DNA of 34,078 nucleotides from Gammaproteobacteria bacterium (GTDB lineage: Bacteria > Pseudomonadota > Gammaproteobacteria > Coxiellales > Coxiellaceae), in assembly GCA_030425685.1 (NCBI GenBank), contig JAUIAD010000031.1, positions 1 to 34,078 on the forward strand, written 5' to 3'. Positions 18,839 to 28,799 of the stretch are shown here, piece by piece. The notes below the pieces were generated by a model. That model had not been told where the DNA came from and did no database searches. It saw nothing but the letters and a program-made list of their open reading frames with translations. Made by a program: the position numbers and the translations under genes. The stretch's first letter is position 1; each line of letters opens with the position of its first letter.

Positions 18839-20029
18839 ATGTCTAAGGAAAAATTTGTACGCGAGAAGCCACACGTTAATGTCGGTACCATTGGTCACGT
18901 TGATCATGGGAAAACAACATTAACAGCAGCGTTGACAAAGTGTTTGGCAGAAAAGTTTGGTGGTGAAGCACGTGCTTTCGATCAAATTGATAATGCGCCT
19001 GAAGAAAGAGAACGTGGAATTACCATTGCAACCTCACACGTAGAATACGAAAGCGACAACCGTCACTACGCGCACGTTGACTGCCCAGGACACGCCGACT
19101 ACGTGAAAAACATGATTACCGGTGCTGCGCAAATGGACGGTGCTATCTTAGTAGTATCAGCTGCTGACGGCCCTATGCCACAAACACGTGAGCACATTGT
19201 GTTAGCGAAACAGGTTGGTGTACCAAGCATCGTTGTATTCTTAAATAAAGCAGACATGGTTGATGATGCTGAATTGCTAGAATTGGTTGAAATGGAAGTA
19301 CGTGAGTTGTTAAGCAGCTACGATTTCCCAGGTGATGACACACCTATCATTGTTGGGTCTGCATTGAAAGCTTTAGAAGGTGACAGCAGCGACATCGGTG
19401 TTCCAGCGGTTGTTAAATTAGTACAAACAATGGATGAATACTTCGAAGAGCCAAAACGTGATATCGATAAGCCCTTCTTGATGCCGATTGAAGATGTATT
19501 CTCAATTTCTGGTCGCGGTACGGTAGTAACAGGCCGTATTGAGCGCGGTATTGTTAAAGTGGGTGAAGAAATTGAAATCGTTGGTATTCGTGAAACCACT
19601 AAGACAACTTGTACGGGTGTTGAAATGTTCCGTAAGTTGTTAGACGAAGGTCAAGCGGGTGATAACGTTGGTATCTTATTACGTGGTACGAAGCGTGAAG
19701 ATGTAGAACGTGGTCAAGTATTAGCGAAGCCAGGTTCAATCACACCGCATACAAAATTTGAAGCAGAAGTTTATATTCTGTCTAAAGAAGAAGGTGGCCG
19801 TCATACACCATTTTTCAAAGGTTACCGTCCACAGTTCTACTTTAGAACGACTGACGTAACTGGAATGGTTACTTTACCAGAAGGTGTAGAGATGGTGATG
19901 CCAGGCGATAACATCAAGATGGACGTAGAATTGATTGCTCCGATTGCGATGGATGATGGTTTACGCTTTGCGATTCGTGAAGGTGGACGTACTGTTGGCG
20001 CCGGTGTGGTAACGAAAATTATTGAATAA
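18839..20029 (+). CDS. tufA: Elongation factor Tu, second copy
   Basis: The product is a 396-residue EF-Tu identical in protein sequence to the copy at 2156-3346. Start ATG 18839 follows ACGAGGT. The two genes differ at about 14 synonymous sites in the first 369 bases and 7 in the last 166 bases. The 656 bases between (19208-19863) are identical. It closes the classic str operon after fusA, and rpsJ begins only 35 bp downstream. Two copies raise the supply of the most abundant translation factor. Confidence 0.98.
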   Translation: MSKEKFVREKPHVNVGTIGHVDHGKTTLTAALTKCLAEKFGGEARAFDQIDNAPEERERGITIATSHVEYESDNRHYAHVDCPGHADYVKNMITGAAQMDGAILVVSAADGPMPQTREHIVLAKQVGVPSIVVFLNKADMVDDAELLELVEMEVRELLSSYDFPGDDTPIIVGSALKALEGDSSDIGVPAVVKLVQTMDEYFEEPKRDIDKPFLMPIEDVFSISGRGTVVTGRIERGIVKVGEEIEIVGIRETTKTTCTGVEMFRKLLDEGQAGDNVGILLRGTKREDVERGQVLAKPGSITPHTKFEAEVYILSKEEGGRHTPFFKGYRPQFYFRTTDVTGMVTLPEGVEMVMPGDNIKMDVELIAPIAMDDGLRFAIREGGRTVGAGVVTKIIE

Positions 20030-20064
20030 GGGATAAATCCTGTATTCATAACAGAGGTAAAATT

Positions 20065-20388
20065 ATGGCTGTTGTAAATAACAATCAACGGATAAGAATC
20101 AGACTTAAGGCTTTTGATCATAAGCTGATTGATACTTCAACGCGTGAAATCGTTGACACGGCAAAGCGTACAGGTGCGATTATTCGTGGTCCTATTCCGT
20201 TGCCGACAAAAATTGAGCGTTATACGGTGTTGATTTCTCCTCACGTTGATAAAGACGCAAGGGATCAATATGAGATCCGTACGCACAAACGATTGGTTGA
20301 GATTTCACAGCCAACTGATAAAACCATTGATGCGCTTATGAAATTGGACTTAGCTGCTGGCGTAGATGTTCAGATTAGCGTTGAGTAA
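20065..20388 (+). CDS. rpsJ: 30S ribosomal protein S10
   Basis: The product is a 107-residue protein of the 30S head that also binds NusB and NusG in antitermination. [13 protein letters not shown] at the N-terminus and [19 protein letters not shown] near the C-terminus identify it. The N-terminus MAVVNNNQ is a few residues longer than in E. coli. Start 20065 follows AGAGGT. First gene of the S10 cluster, but only 35 bp after tufA, so the long L4-responsive leader of enterobacteria is absent. Confidence 0.98.
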   Translation: MAVVNNNQRIRIRLKAFDHKLIDTSTREIVDTAKRTGAIIRGPIPLPTKIERYTVLISPHVDKDARDQYEIRTHKRLVEISQPTDKTIDALMKLDLAAGVDVQISVE

Positions 20389-20412
20389 TTTTGTAGGGGC
20401 TGGAGAATAGAA

Positions 20413-21063
20413 ATGTCACTTGGACTAATAGGTAAAAAATGTGGAATGACTCGGATCTTTACCGAGGATGGCGTATCCATACCGGTTACCGTCGTTGAGG
20501 TTATTAATAACAAAATAACACAGATCAAGACGGATGAGACCGATGGTTATTGCGCAGTACAAATATCCGCTGGTAACAGGCTTTCAAATGTCACTAAGCC
20601 TATGGTTGGCCACTATGCGAAAGCAGGTGTTGAGCCAGGTGACATTATTCGCGAGTTCCGCGTGAAAGACGCAGCTGAACTGGCTGACAGAAAAGTTGGT
20701 GATGAGATTAAAGTAGATCTTTTCGAAGAAGGCCAGAAAATCGATGCTCAGGGCTTAAGCCGTGGTAAAGGTTTTGCAGGTACTGTAAAACGTCACAACT
20801 TTAAGACGCAAGATGCTACTCACGGTAACTCGTTATCTCACCGCGCACCAGGCTCAATTGGCCAATGTCAAACACCAGGTCGTGTATTGAAAGGTAAGAA
20901 AATGGCTGGTCATATGGGTAATGTAAACCGCACCGTACAGAGCCAGAAGATCGTTAAAATTGATATCGAGCGTAACCTAATCCTGATTAAAGGTGCTGTT
21001 CCAGGTGCACCAGATGGCAAGGTTATCATAACTCGCTCAGTGAAAAGCAAGGGGGATAAATAA
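20413..21063 (+). CDS. rplC: 50S ribosomal protein L3
   Basis: The product is a 216-residue early-assembly protein reaching the peptidyl transferase centre. It begins [18 protein letters not shown]. The central loop carries [18 protein letters not shown], with the conserved Gln region methylated by PrmB in E. coli; the next residue is Cys where E. coli has Asn. The stop overlaps the rplD start by one base (TAATG). Confidence 0.98.
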   Translation: MSLGLIGKKCGMTRIFTEDGVSIPVTVVEVINNKITQIKTDETDGYCAVQISAGNRLSNVTKPMVGHYAKAGVEPGDIIREFRVKDAAELADRKVGDEIKVDLFEEGQKIDAQGLSRGKGFAGTVKRHNFKTQDATHGNSLSHRAPGSIGQCQTPGRVLKGKKMAGHMGNVNRTVQSQKIVKIDIERNLILIKGAVPGAPDGKVIITRSVKSKGDK

Positions 21064-21680
21064 TGGAGCTGCAAATTATTGAATATGGCAACGCTTCAGC
21101 CTCCACAATCGAAGTTTCAGATGTTGCTTTTGGTACAGAGTTTAATGAAGGCTTAGTGCACCAAGTTGTAACAGCGTATCGTGCTGCAGGACGTGCAGGA
21201 ACGAAAGCACAAAAAACACGAAGTGAAGTCAGTGGTGGTGGAATCAAGCCATGGCGTCAAAAAGGGACTGGTCGTGCGCGTGCTGGAACCATTAGAAGTC
21301 CAATATGGAGAACGGGTGGTGTTACTTTCGCAGCAAAACCAAGAAATCATGCGCAAAAAGTTAATAAGCGTATGTATGCTGCTGCAATGAAATCAATTGT
21401 ATCTGAGTTAGTTCGTCAAGAACGTTTAGTGATCGTCAACGAGTTTTCAGTTGCTGAGCCAAAAACAAAAGTTTTAGCAAGCAACCTGAAAGAACTTGGT
21501 TTGGACAAGGTATTGATTCTTGTCGACGGTGAAGATAAAGCGCTAAGCTTGTCAGCTCGTAATATCCCTTATGTATATGTTAGCGATGCTGCAAAAGTAG
21601 ATCCAATTAGCTTAATCTCATCTGAAAAGGTTCTTGTAACCGTAGCAGCGCTTAAGAAGCTAGAGGAGCGATTAGCATGA
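21063..21680 (+). CDS. rplD: 50S ribosomal protein L4
   Basis: The product is a 205-residue protein lining the exit tunnel. The long internal loop is visible as [18 protein letters not shown] and WRTGGVTF, residues about 58-90. In E. coli L4 also represses the S10 operon through the rpsJ leader, which is not present here, so that second role is doubtful in this organism. The stop overlaps the rplW start by four bases (ATGA). Confidence 0.98.
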   Translation: MELQIIEYGNASASTIEVSDVAFGTEFNEGLVHQVVTAYRAAGRAGTKAQKTRSEVSGGGIKPWRQKGTGRARAGTIRSPIWRTGGVTFAAKPRNHAQKVNKRMYAAAMKSIVSELVRQERLVIVNEFSVAEPKTKVLASNLKELGLDKVLILVDGEDKALSLSARNIPYVYVSDAAKVDPISLISSEKVLVTVAALKKLEERLA

Positions 21681-21967
21681 ACCAAGAAAGACTATTATCA
21701 ATTTTAAAAGCACCGCATGTCTCTGAAAAAGCAGTATCCGGCACTCGCCAATACGCTTTCAAGGTCATCAAGGACGCAACAAAGATTGAAATCAAAAAAG
21801 CTGTCGAGCAAGTTTTTGACGTAACAGTTGAAGCTGTGCAAGTGACAAATGTAAAGGGCAAGCAAAAGCGTTTCGCGCAACGGTTAGGTCGCAGAAAAGA
21901 CTGGAAAAAAGCCTATGTAAAGCTTGCAGAAGGTAGTGAAATTGAAATGGCCGGTGGCCAAGCGTAG
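21677..21967 (+). CDS. rplW: 50S ribosomal protein L23
   Basis: The product is a 96-residue protein at the tunnel exit, the docking site for trigger factor and [13 protein letters not shown] near the N-terminus and [15 protein letters not shown] near the C-terminus are typical. The start ATG 21677 overlaps rplD by four bases. rplB follows after 12 bp. Confidence 0.97.
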   Translation: MNQERLLSILKAPHVSEKAVSGTRQYAFKVIKDATKIEIKKAVEQVFDVTVEAVQVTNVKGKQKRFAQRLGRRKDWKKAYVKLAEGSEIEMAGGQA

Positions 21968-21979
21968 GAGCGTTGAGTA

Positions 21980-22807
21980 ATGCCTGTAGTAAAAGCAAAA
22001 CCAACTTCACCAGGGCGTCGCTTTGTAGTCAAAGTTGTTAACCCTGAGTTACATAAAGGCCGACCTCATGGTCCGCTAGTAACAAGTAAAAACCGTATCA
22101 ATGGACGCAATAATGCTGGTCGCATTACTGTACGTCGTCGTGGCGGTGGTCATAAGCGTAGTTACCGTATTGTTGATTTTAGACGCAACAAAGATGGTAT
22201 CCCAGCGAAAGTAGAGCGTATTGAGTATGACCCTAATCGCAGTGCGAATTTGGCGTTAGTACTTTATGCCGATGGTGAAAGACGCTATATTATCGCCCCT
22301 AAAGGCGTTAAGGCTGGTGCAGAATTATATTCAGGCATTGAATCACCCATCAAACCAGGTAACTGTTTGCCAATGCAAAATATACCGCTAGGTTCGACTA
22401 TTCACTGTATTGAATTACGACCAGGTAAGGGTGCTCAGATGATGCGAAGTGCTGGAACTTCAGCGCAATTAGTTGCTAAAGACGGCATTTACGCGATTTT
22501 ACGCCTCAGATCAGGTGAGATGCGCAAAGTGTTAGCCAGCTGTCGTGCAACGATAGGTGAAGTGTCTAACTCAGAGCATAACCTGCGATCTCTTGGTAAA
22601 GCAGGTGCTAATCGTTGGCGCGGTAAGCGACCAACCGTTCGAGGTGTGGCAATGAACCCGGTTGATCACCCACATGGTGGTGGTGAAGGTAGAACCTCCG
22701 GTGGGCGTCATCCAGTGAGCCCAACAGGTGTTCCGGCGAAAGGGTTTAAGACACGTAAAAATAAACGAACCAAGAAAATGATCATTCGTGATCGTAGAAA
22801 GAAATAA
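21980..22807 (+). CDS. rplB: 50S ribosomal protein L2
   Basis: The product is a 275-residue protein needed for subunit association and peptidyl transfer. The nearly invariant C-terminal motif [15 protein letters not shown] contains the histidine tied to activity. The N-terminal [19 protein letters not shown] and the RNA-binding core [14 protein letters not shown] are also present. Normal length; it is within the S10 cluster. Confidence 0.98.
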   Translation: MPVVKAKPTSPGRRFVVKVVNPELHKGRPHGPLVTSKNRINGRNNAGRITVRRRGGGHKRSYRIVDFRRNKDGIPAKVERIEYDPNRSANLALVLYADGERRYIIAPKGVKAGAELYSGIESPIKPGNCLPMQNIPLGSTIHCIELRPGKGAQMMRSAGTSAQLVAKDGIYAILRLRSGEMRKVLASCRATIGEVSNSEHNLRSLGKAGANRWRGKRPTVRGVAMNPVDHPHGGGEGRTSGGRHPVSPTGVPAKGFKTRKNKRTKKMIIRDRRKK

Positions 22808-22822
22808 GAGTGAGGTATAAAG

Positions 22823-23101
22823 GTGCCAAGATCAACTTATAAGGGACCATTTGTAGACGATCATCTACAGAAGAAGGTCGAAAATGCAGTCGCTAAAAAT
22901 GACAAACGTCCTATCAATACATGGTCAAGACGTTCAATGGTTACTCCTGAAATGGTTGGACTGACAATAGCTGTCCATAATGGCCGCCAACATGTGCCGA
23001 TTTACATTTCAGAAAACATGGTTGGTCATAAACTTGGTGAGTTTGCACTAACGCGTACCTTTAAAGGTCACGCGGCTGATAGAAAAGGTAAGAAGGGGTA
23101 A
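22823..23101 (+). CDS. rpsS: 30S ribosomal protein S19
   Basis: The product is a 92-residue protein of the 30S head that pairs with S13 near the A site. [17 protein letters not shown] and [14 protein letters not shown] are family motifs. The start is GTG at 22823, preceded by GTGAGG (from 22810). No ATG alternative fits the conserved N-terminus. rplV begins 6 bp after the stop. Confidence 0.97.
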   Translation: MPRSTYKGPFVDDHLQKKVENAVAKNDKRPINTWSRRSMVTPEMVGLTIAVHNGRQHVPIYISENMVGHKLGEFALTRTFKGHAADRKGKKG

Positions 23102-23107
23102 TAAGCA

Positions 23108-23452
23108 GTGAACGTAGCAGCTAAAATGAAATACGCTCATATCTCTGCGCAGAAAGCACGATTGGTTGCTGACCAAATACGTGGTATGCAAGCAGAAGAA
23201 GCGATTGATTTATTACGCTTTAGCCCAAAAAAGGCAGCTGGATTAGTGAGTAAAGTACTAAACTCAGCGATAGCCAATGCGGAGCATAATGAAGGGCTTG
23301 ATATTGATGAGCTCAGAGTAGCAAAAATATTTGTCGACGAAGGCCCAACAGCAAAGCGCTTTAGAGCGCGGGCACGTGGACGAGGTGATCGTATATTGAA
23401 GCGTGGTTGCCATATTACGGTTGTCGTTAGTGACGCGCGAGGAGAAGGTTAA
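23108..23452 (+). CDS. rplV: 50S ribosomal protein L22
   Basis: The product is a 114-residue protein whose beta-hairpin lines the exit tunnel at the macrolide site. [16 protein letters not shown] and [16 protein letters not shown] are typical, and the hairpin [16 protein letters not shown] has no visible insertion or deletion of the resistance type. A GTG start at 23108 gives the usual N-terminus and has AAGGGG upstream; an ATG at 23126 would shorten it. The stop overlaps the rpsC start by one base. Confidence 0.96.
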   Translation: MNVAAKMKYAHISAQKARLVADQIRGMQAEEAIDLLRFSPKKAAGLVSKVLNSAIANAEHNEGLDIDELRVAKIFVDEGPTAKRFRARARGRGDRILKRGCHITVVVSDARGEG

Positions 23453-24126
23453 TGGGTCAGAAAGTCAATCCTACTGGGATTCGTTTAGGTATTACAGAAC
23501 GTTGGACATCCAACTGGTATGAAGGTAGTAAAGCATCTTATGCAGACAACCTAAATGATGATTTAAAAGTAAGAAAATTACTACGTGAACGCTTAAAAGG
23601 CGCTAGCGTAAGCCGGATTCAAATTGACCGACCTGCTCGAAATGCAAAAATTGCTATTTATTCTGCACGTCCTGGTGTGATTATCGGTAAGAAGGGCAGC
23701 GAAATTGAAGTTCTTAAGAATGAAATTTCAAAAATGATGAATGTCCCTGTCCACATCAGTATAGAAGAAATTAGAAAGCCTGAGCTTGATGCAAAGTTAG
23801 TCGCTGAAAGCGTTGCACAGCAATTAGAGCGTCGTGTTATGTTCAGACGTGCTATGAAGCGCGCCGTACAAACAACCATGCGTCAAGGTGCTTTGGGTAT
23901 TAAGATCAGCCTCGGTGGTCGTTTGGGTGGAGCTGAAATTGCGCGTACAGAATGGTACCGTGAAGGCCGTGTACCACTACATACTTTCAGAGCAGATATT
24001 GATTATAACACTGCAGAAGCACACACCACCTATGGTGTTATTGGTGTAAAAGTTTGGATCTTCAAAGGTGAAGTGCATGCTACTAAAGAAGTAGAAGCTG
24101 AAACTGAAGAACAAGAAGGTAAATGA
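23452..24126 (+). CDS. rpsC: 30S ribosomal protein S3
   Basis: The product is a 224-residue protein at the mRNA entry site with helicase function. It begins [14 protein letters not shown]. The type II KH domain carries the GKKG loop at residues 79-82, and the C-terminal domain has [21 protein letters not shown]. The acidic tail ends EEQEGK. The start overlaps the rplV stop (TAATG). Confidence 0.98.
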   Translation: MGQKVNPTGIRLGITERWTSNWYEGSKASYADNLNDDLKVRKLLRERLKGASVSRIQIDRPARNAKIAIYSARPGVIIGKKGSEIEVLKNEISKMMNVPVHISIEEIRKPELDAKLVAESVAQQLERRVMFRRAMKRAVQTTMRQGALGIKISLGGRLGGAEIARTEWYREGRVPLHTFRADIDYNTAEAHTTYGVIGVKVWIFKGEVHATKEVEAETEEQEGK

Positions 24127-24153
24127 TAAGAAGGTAACTGGGAGAAATCGACA

Positions 24154-24567
24154 ATGCTTTCACCGAATAATAGAAAATTCCGTAAAGATTTCAAAGGTCG
24201 AAATCGTGGAAAAGCCAAACGAGGAACTCAAGTGAGTTTTGGTGAGTTTGGCATAAAAGCAACGGGTTTAGCTCGCATTACTTCACGTCAAATTGAGGCA
24301 GCACGTCGTGCGATTACTCGTCACATTAAACGTGGTGGTAAAGTTGTTATCCGTATTTTTCCAGACAAACCAATCTCTAAAAAGCCTTTAGAAGTTCGTC
24401 AAGGTAAAGGTAAAGGTAGTGTTGAGTATTGGGTAGCTTTGGTTCAACCAGGTCGAGTTCTTTTTGAACTTGAGGGTGTTTCAGAAGAACTAGCCCGTGA
24501 AGCATTTGCACGAGCGGCAGCAAAACTGCCAGTGGGTATAGTTTTTGCTAAACGAGAGATCATGTAA
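24154..24567 (+). CDS. rplP: 50S ribosomal protein L16
   Basis: The product is a 137-residue protein that orients A-site tRNA near the 5S rRNA. It is recognised by [30 protein letters not shown] and [12 protein letters not shown]. The Arg in PLEVRQGKG, hydroxylated by YcfD in E. coli, is present. Length matches the family. The stop overlaps the rpmC start by one base. Confidence 0.98.
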   Translation: MLSPNNRKFRKDFKGRNRGKAKRGTQVSFGEFGIKATGLARITSRQIEAARRAITRHIKRGGKVVIRIFPDKPISKKPLEVRQGKGKGSVEYWVALVQPGRVLFELEGVSEELAREAFARAAAKLPVGIVFAKREIM

Positions 24568-24761
24568 TGAACGCAAAAGAATTATTAGAAAAGTCGGCGG
24601 AAGAGCTTAACAAAGAGCTTATCGAATTAAGAAAAGAGCAGTTGAGCTTAAGGCTTCAACGAGGCATGGGTGAAGCGCCAAAACCTCATTTATTTACCCA
24701 GGTTCGTCGTAATATTGCTCGCGTCAAAACAATCCTGGCTCAGAAGGAGAAAATGGCATGA
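24567..24761 (+). CDS. rpmC: 50S ribosomal protein L29
   Basis: The product is a 64-residue two-helix protein near the tunnel exit next to L23. [21 protein letters not shown] and [15 protein letters not shown] match the family. It overlaps rplP upstream by one base and rpsQ downstream by four bases (ATGA), so all three are translationally coupled. Confidence 0.97.
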   Translation: MNAKELLEKSAEELNKELIELRKEQLSLRLQRGMGEAPKPHLFTQVRRNIARVKTILAQKEKMA

Positions 24762-25021
24762 GTGATAGCAACGAAAAAATAGTACGCACCCTGACCGGGA
24801 AAGTTGTCAGCAATAAAATGAAAGATTCTATTGTTGTGTTAGTAGAACGCCGTGTTAAGCACCCTAAGTATGGTAAATTTATCAAGCGTTCGACTAAAGT
24901 GCACGCTCATGATGAAGGAAATACGTGCCAAATCGGTGACTTAGTCACGGTTAAAGAGTGCAGACCAATCTCCAAAACTAAGAACTGGACATTGGTAGAA
25001 ATTAAAGAAAGAGCTGCTTAG
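24758..25021 (+). CDS. rpsQ: 30S ribosomal protein S17
   Basis: The product is an 87-residue OB-fold protein binding the 5' domain of 16S r[22 protein letters not shown] and [15 protein letters not shown] are family hallmarks. It is the last gene of the S10 group, and a 114-bp gap with a hairpin and a promoter candidate follows. Confidence 0.97.
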   Translation: MSDSNEKIVRTLTGKVVSNKMKDSIVVLVERRVKHPKYGKFIKRSTKVHAHDEGNTCQIGDLVTVKECRPISKTKNWTLVEIKERAA

Positions 25022-25033
25022 CAAGACATAAAT

Positions 25034-25052
25034 AGCCCCGAAACCAATGGGG
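25034..25052 (+). other. Hairpin after rpsQ at the S10/spc boundary
   Basis: GCCCC (25034-25038) pairs with GGGGC (25048-25052) around GAAACCAAT. It lacks a T tract, so at most a partial terminator or a processing or mRNA 3'-end stabilising structure. Confidence 0.5.
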
Positions 25053-25079
25053 CAAATTGCTGGTAATTTTAATAGGCAG

Positions 25080-25088
25080 TGGTATACT
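25080..25088 (+). promoter_or_regulatory. Extended -10 promoter candidate before rplN
   Basis: TGGTATACT matches the extended -10 form TGNTATAAT with one change, about 48 bp before rplN. A -35 is weak: TTGCTG (25057-25062) would need a 20-bp spacer. Its place equals that of the E. coli spc promoter, so an internal promoter for rplN onward is likely. Confidence 0.6.
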
Positions 25089-25135
25089 AGTTTGCTTTTC
25101 TGAAAGCGAAGTGACCATTGCGATGGAGATAAGTA

Positions 25136-25501
25136 ATGATACAGACACAATCAGTCGTAGATGTAGCTGATAACAGTGGCGCAAAACGTGTTATGTGCAT
25201 CAAGGTGTTAGGCGGTTCTAAACGTCGAACAGCCGGTATTGGTGATGTTATTAAAGTAAGCATTAAAGAAGCAATGCCGCGCGGAAAAGTTAAGAAAGGT
25301 GATGTGATGCTAGCTGTTGTCGTACGTACGCGTAAAGGTGTCCGACGTGACGATGGTTCAGCAATCCGTTTTGATGGTAATGCGGTTGTTTTGCTTAACC
25401 AGCAAAAGCAGCCTATTGGCACTCGTGTTTTCGGCCCAGTAACACGTGAATTACGTGCTAAGTATATGAAAATTGTTTCATTGGCCCTTGAGGTTTTGTA
25501 A
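25136..25501 (+). CDS. rplN: 50S ribosomal protein L14
   Basis: The product is a 121-residue protein at the subunit interface and the RsfS binding site. [20 protein letters not shown] is the invariant N-terminus, and [19 protein letters not shown] is typical. Start ATG 25136 follows GGAG. First gene of the spc group. Confidence 0.98.
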   Translation: MIQTQSVVDVADNSGAKRVMCIKVLGGSKRRTAGIGDVIKVSIKEAMPRGKVKKGDVMLAVVVRTRKGVRRDDGSAIRFDGNAVVLLNQQKQPIGTRVFGPVTRELRAKYMKIVSLALEVL

Positions 25502-25532
25502 CAGCAAGTTTTACAAGAGCGTGGATTGACTT

Positions 25533-25874
25533 ATGGCAATGCGAAAAATTAAAGTAGGCGACACTGTAAAGGTTTTGACCGGAAAGTGTAAAGGACAAAC
25601 TGGAAGAGTCATGAAGGTTCTTTCAAAAGGTGATCTGCCACAAAAAGAGCGACTTCTCGTTGAAGGCGTTAACATGGTGAAAAAGCATGTTCGCGGTAAC
25701 CCTGATAAAGGTATACAAGGCGGAATTCAAGAGAGAGAAGCAAGTATTCATGTGTCGAATGTTGCTTTATTAAACCCAAACGATGACAAAGCAAGTCGTG
25801 TTGGCTTTAAATTTTTAGAAGATGGCACAAAGGTTCGTTATTTTAAATCGAATGGCGAAGTCGTTGATATTTAA
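25533..25874 (+). CDS. rplX: 50S ribosomal protein L24
   Basis: The product is a 113-residue assembly initiator protein. The N-terminal KOW motif is [20 protein letters not shown], followed by [14 protein letters not shown] and [20 protein letters not shown]. It is about nine residues longer than in E. coli, partly from extra residues in [10 protein letters not shown] before VEGVN. The second ATG two codons in (25539) is an alternative start. Confidence 0.96.
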   Translation: MAMRKIKVGDTVKVLTGKCKGQTGRVMKVLSKGDLPQKERLLVEGVNMVKKHVRGNPDKGIQGGIQEREASIHVSNVALLNPNDDKASRVGFKFLEDGTKVRYFKSNGEVVDI

Positions 25875-25893
25875 CTTATTTTGAGTAGAAATC

Positions 25894-26442
25894 ATGGTTG
25901 AGTTGCAAGAGCAATACAAAAAAACAATAAGAACGGATTTGCAAAAGCAGTTCGGTTATAAAAGCATTATGCAAGCCCCTGGTGTTAAGAAGATAACTTT
26001 AAACATGGGCTTGGGTGAAGCTATTGCCGATAAGAAAATCATTGCTAATGCAGTTGGTGATTTGACAAAAATTGCAGGTCAAAAGCCTGTGGTAACCTTA
26101 GCACGTAAATCGATTGCTGGTTTTAAAGTTCGTGAAGAATGGCCAATCGGTTGCAAGGTTACACTTAGAAAAGAGCGTATGTATGAATTTTTACAGCGTT
26201 TGATTTCTATAGCTATCCCACGTATTCGTGATTTCCGTGGATTTTCAGTGAAATCATTTGATGGACGTGGAAATTATAGTTTAGGTATTCGTGAGCAGAT
26301 TGTGTTTCCTGAAATTGACTACGATAAAATTGATGCAATTCGTGGCTTGGACATCACAATTACAACCACTGCGAATACAGATAAAGAAGGTAGCGCACTG
26401 TTGTCTGCGTTTGGTTTTCCGTTTAAGGATCTTGAGGCTTAA
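25894..26442 (+). CDS. rplE: 50S ribosomal protein L5
   Basis: The product is a 182-residue 5S rRNA-binding protein of the central protuberance. [34 protein letters not shown] and [10 protein letters not shown] are diagnostic. rpsN begins 3 bp after the stop. Confidence 0.98.
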   Translation: MVELQEQYKKTIRTDLQKQFGYKSIMQAPGVKKITLNMGLGEAIADKKIIANAVGDLTKIAGQKPVVTLARKSIAGFKVREEWPIGCKVTLRKERMYEFLQRLISIAIPRIRDFRGFSVKSFDGRGNYSLGIREQIVFPEIDYDKIDAIRGLDITITTTANTDKEGSALLSAFGFPFKDLEA

Positions 26443-26445
26443 GAT

Positions 26446-26745
26446 ATGGCAAAGAAAAGTTCAATAGCAAAAAACCTTAAGCGTGCGTTGAAAGCAGCTA
26501 GGGCTGCAGAAAAACGTACTGCATTAAAGTTAGCTATTAAAAAGGGTTCACCAGAAGAAAGTGAAGCAGCATTAGCAAAACTGCAAAAGTGCGACCGAAA
26601 TGAGAGTAAAATCAGAGTCCGTGAACGTTGCCGTCAATGTGGGCGTCCATGCGGAACATACCGTAAGTTTGGTTTATGTCGCATTCACTTACGTGAAGCT
26701 GCAATGCGTGGCGATGTGCCAGGCTTAAAGAAGGCGAGTTGGTAG
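26446..26745 (+). CDS. rpsN: 30S ribosomal protein S14, long form with zinc-ribbon residues
   Basis: The product is a 99-residue S14 of the long type ([19 protein letters not shown], ending [17 protein letters not shown]). Unusually it has CRQC at residues 62-65 and CRIH at 78-81, separated by 12 residues. That is the exact spacing of the zinc ribbon in short C+ S14 proteins, where the fourth ligand is Cys. Typical long S14 proteins, such as E. coli with RQTGRPHG and LSRI, have lost these residues. Additional Cys are at 49 and 69. Zinc binding is inferred from spacing only. Confidence 0.97.
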   Translation: MAKKSSIAKNLKRALKAARAAEKRTALKLAIKKGSPEESEAALAKLQKCDRNESKIRVRERCRQCGRPCGTYRKFGLCRIHLREAAMRGDVPGLKKASW

Positions 26746-26756
26746 GAGTTTCCTGA

Positions 26757-27158
26757 ATGAGTATGCAAGATCCCATATCTGATATGTTGACACGAGTTCG
26801 TAATGGACAGTCTGTTGCGAAAAAAGAAGTAGCTATGCCTATGTCTAAGCAAAAGTTAGCTATTGCGAATATTTTGAAAAAGGAAGGCTTTGTTAACGAT
26901 GTTGTTGAAGCTGCAAATGATCAAACTGGACATCCTGAGTTGGTTATTGTGCTTAAGTATCACAACGGCAAGCCTGTTATTACTAAGCTAACACGTTATA
27001 GCCGACCAGCTTTACGTGTCTATAAGGGTAAAGATGACCTCCCTAAAGTTAAAAATGGCTTAGGTGTTGCTATTATATCCACCAACCAAGGCGTAATGTC
27101 TGATCGTGAAGCGAGAAAGCGTGGTATTGGCGGCGAAATTTTGTGTTTCGTAGAGTAG
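26757..27158 (+). CDS. rpsH: 30S ribosomal protein S8
   Basis: The product is a 133-residue protein binding the central domain of 16S rRNA and, in E. coli, the spc mRNA at rpl[17 protein letters not shown] and the C-terminal [21 protein letters not shown] are typical. ATG 26757 is chosen by analogy with family starts; ATG 26763 is possible. The spacer before rplE is too short (19 bp) to show an obvious S8 site by eye. Confidence 0.97.
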   Translation: MSMQDPISDMLTRVRNGQSVAKKEVAMPMSKQKLAIANILKKEGFVNDVVEAANDQTGHPELVIVLKYHNGKPVITKLTRYSRPALRVYKGKDDLPKVKNGLGVAIISTNQGVMSDREARKRGIGGEILCFVE

Positions 27159-27168
27159 GAGTTGGATA

Positions 27169-27705
27169 ATGGTAAGTCGAGTCGCAAAAAGCCCGGTTGA
27201 AGTTCCTAAAGGTGTCGATATTAAATTAACACCTGAACTTATTACTGTTAAAGGTAAATTGGGTGAATTAACACATAATATCCATGCACTGGTTACAGTT
27301 TCACAAGAAGACAGTGCGATTACTTTTGCCCCTGCTAATGGTGAGACTAAAGCAAATGCTTTAGCAGGAACAACCAGAGCACTTATTAACAATATGGTTA
27401 AAGGTGTTAGTGAAGGGTTTGAACGAAAACTGCTGCTAGTTGGAGTCGGATACCGAGCCAAAGCGCAAGGTAAGACATTAAACTTGAGTTTAGGTTTTTC
27501 TCATCCTGTTGACGTTACTATGCCAGAAGGCGTAACAGCAGAAACACCATCGCAGACTGAAATAGTTCTTAAGGGCGCTGATAAACAACAAGTTTGTCAG
27601 GTGGCAGCAAATATTAGAGCTCTTCGTCCACCAGAGCCTTATAAAGGTAAAGGTGTTCGTTATCACGATGAGCGTGTTATACAGAAAGAAGGTAAGAAGA
27701 AATAA
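27169..27705 (+). CDS. rplF: 50S ribosomal protein L6
   Basis: The product is a 178-residue two-domain protein near the factor-binding site. [12 protein letters not shown]-like N-terminus (here [15 protein letters not shown]), the RNA-binding [22 protein letters not shown]-type segment and the C-terminal [15 protein letters not shown] identify it. The stop overlaps the rplR start by one base. Confidence 0.98.
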   Translation: MVSRVAKSPVEVPKGVDIKLTPELITVKGKLGELTHNIHALVTVSQEDSAITFAPANGETKANALAGTTRALINNMVKGVSEGFERKLLLVGVGYRAKAQGKTLNLSLGFSHPVDVTMPEGVTAETPSQTEIVLKGADKQQVCQVAANIRALRPPEPYKGKGVRYHDERVIQKEGKKK

Positions 27706-28058
27706 TGGATAAGCAGAAACAACGTTTACGCCGAGCCGCTAGAGCTCGAGCAAGAATAAAGCGTTTAGGTGCAACACGTTTAACCGTGCACCGTTCGCTT
27801 AACCATATCTGTGCGCAAGTTATTGCACCTTGTGGTTCAAAGGTGTTAGCGGCTGCGTCAACCGTGGAAAAAGAACTGAGAGGCAGTCTTAAACACACGG
27901 GTAACGTAGAAGCTGCTGCGTTAATAGGTAAAACAGTAGCAGAACGTGCATTAAAAGCTGGAATCAAAGATATTGCTTTTGATCGTTCTGGTTATAAATT
28001 TCATGGCCGTGTGAAGGCGTTGGCAGATGCAGCGCGTGAAGCAGGCTTAGAGTTTTAA
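27705..28058 (+). CDS. rplR: 50S ribosomal protein L18
   Basis: The product is a 117-residue 5S rRNA-binding protein. [18 protein letters not shown] and the C-terminal [20 protein letters not shown] are characteristic, and the basic N-terminus ([18 protein letters not shown]) binds RNA. TAATG overlap with rplF. rpsE follows after 43 bp. Confidence 0.98.
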   Translation: MDKQKQRLRRAARARARIKRLGATRLTVHRSLNHICAQVIAPCGSKVLAAASTVEKELRGSLKHTGNVEAAALIGKTVAERALKAGIKDIAFDRSGYKFHGRVKALADAAREAGLEF

Positions 28059-28101
28059 TTCGTGGCTTTAGTCACGTTAAATTTAGATAAAGGGTAACTC
28101 A

Positions 28102-28608
28102 ATGAGAAGTGCTGCTGCAGAAACAATTACAGACGGTATACAAGAAAAGCTAGTCGCGGTGCGCCGTACTGCCAAGGTGGTGAAAGGTGGACGTGTCTTT
28201 GGTTTTTCCGCTTTGGTTGTTGCTGGTGATGGCGATGGCAAAGTTGGTTTTGGCATGGGTAAGGCGAGAGAAGTACCAGTTGCAATTCAAAAGGCAACAG
28301 AAGCCGCGCGACGCAGCATGGTTCAAGTTCACTTACATGGCACAACGATTCAGCATCCGATTAAAGCTAACCATGGTGCTAGCACCGTCCTAATGATGCC
28401 TGCTCCTGATGGTACCGGTATTATTGCGGGAACAGCGATGCGTGCTGTTTTTGAAGTTATGGGTATTGAAAATATCTTAGCTAAGTGTATTGGTTCATCT
28501 AACCCCATTAATGTTGTTAGAGCTACTATCAAAGGCTTACAAGAAATGGAAACACCTGAATCTATGGCTGAGAAACGTGGTCTAAGCATTGAAGAGATTA
28601 TGGAGTAA
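28102..28608 (+). CDS. rpsE: 30S ribosomal protein S5
   Basis: The product is a 168-residue fidelity protein at the mRNA entrance. The dsRNA-binding-like domain has [20 protein letters not shown] followed by [13 protein letters not shown], and the C-terminal domain has [19 protein letters not shown] and [15 protein letters not shown]. The loop where spectinomycin resistance maps appears wild type (VVKGGR). rpmD starts 4 bp after the stop. Confidence 0.98.
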   Translation: MRSAAAETITDGIQEKLVAVRRTAKVVKGGRVFGFSALVVAGDGDGKVGFGMGKAREVPVAIQKATEAARRSMVQVHLHGTTIQHPIKANHGASTVLMMPAPDGTGIIAGTAMRAVFEVMGIENILAKCIGSSNPINVVRATIKGLQEMETPESMAEKRGLSIEEIME

Positions 28609-28612
28609 CGTC

Positions 28613-28798
28613 ATGGCGGCAAAAAAATTAAAAGTCACTTTAGTAAAAAGTAAATTCGGCAGAAAGCCAGGCCATAAAGAATGCGTTCACGGTTTGGGCT
28701 TACGCAAAATTCGTCAATCTGTTGAAGTTGAAGATACACCTTGCATTCGTGGAATGATTAATAAGGCTGCTTACTTGTTGAAAGTAGAGGAAATTTAA
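28613..28798 (+). CDS. rpmD: 50S ribosomal protein L30
   Basis: The product is a 61-residue small 50S protein: [36 protein letters not shown] and [16 protein letters not shown] cover the whole family profile. ATG 28613 gives the normal length; a longer in-frame reading from 28589 lies inside rpsE and is rejected. rplO begins 1 bp after the stop. Confidence 0.97.
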   Translation: MAAKKLKVTLVKSKFGRKPGHKECVHGLGLRKIRQSVEVEDTPCIRGMINKAAYLLKVEEI

Positions 28799-28799
28799 C

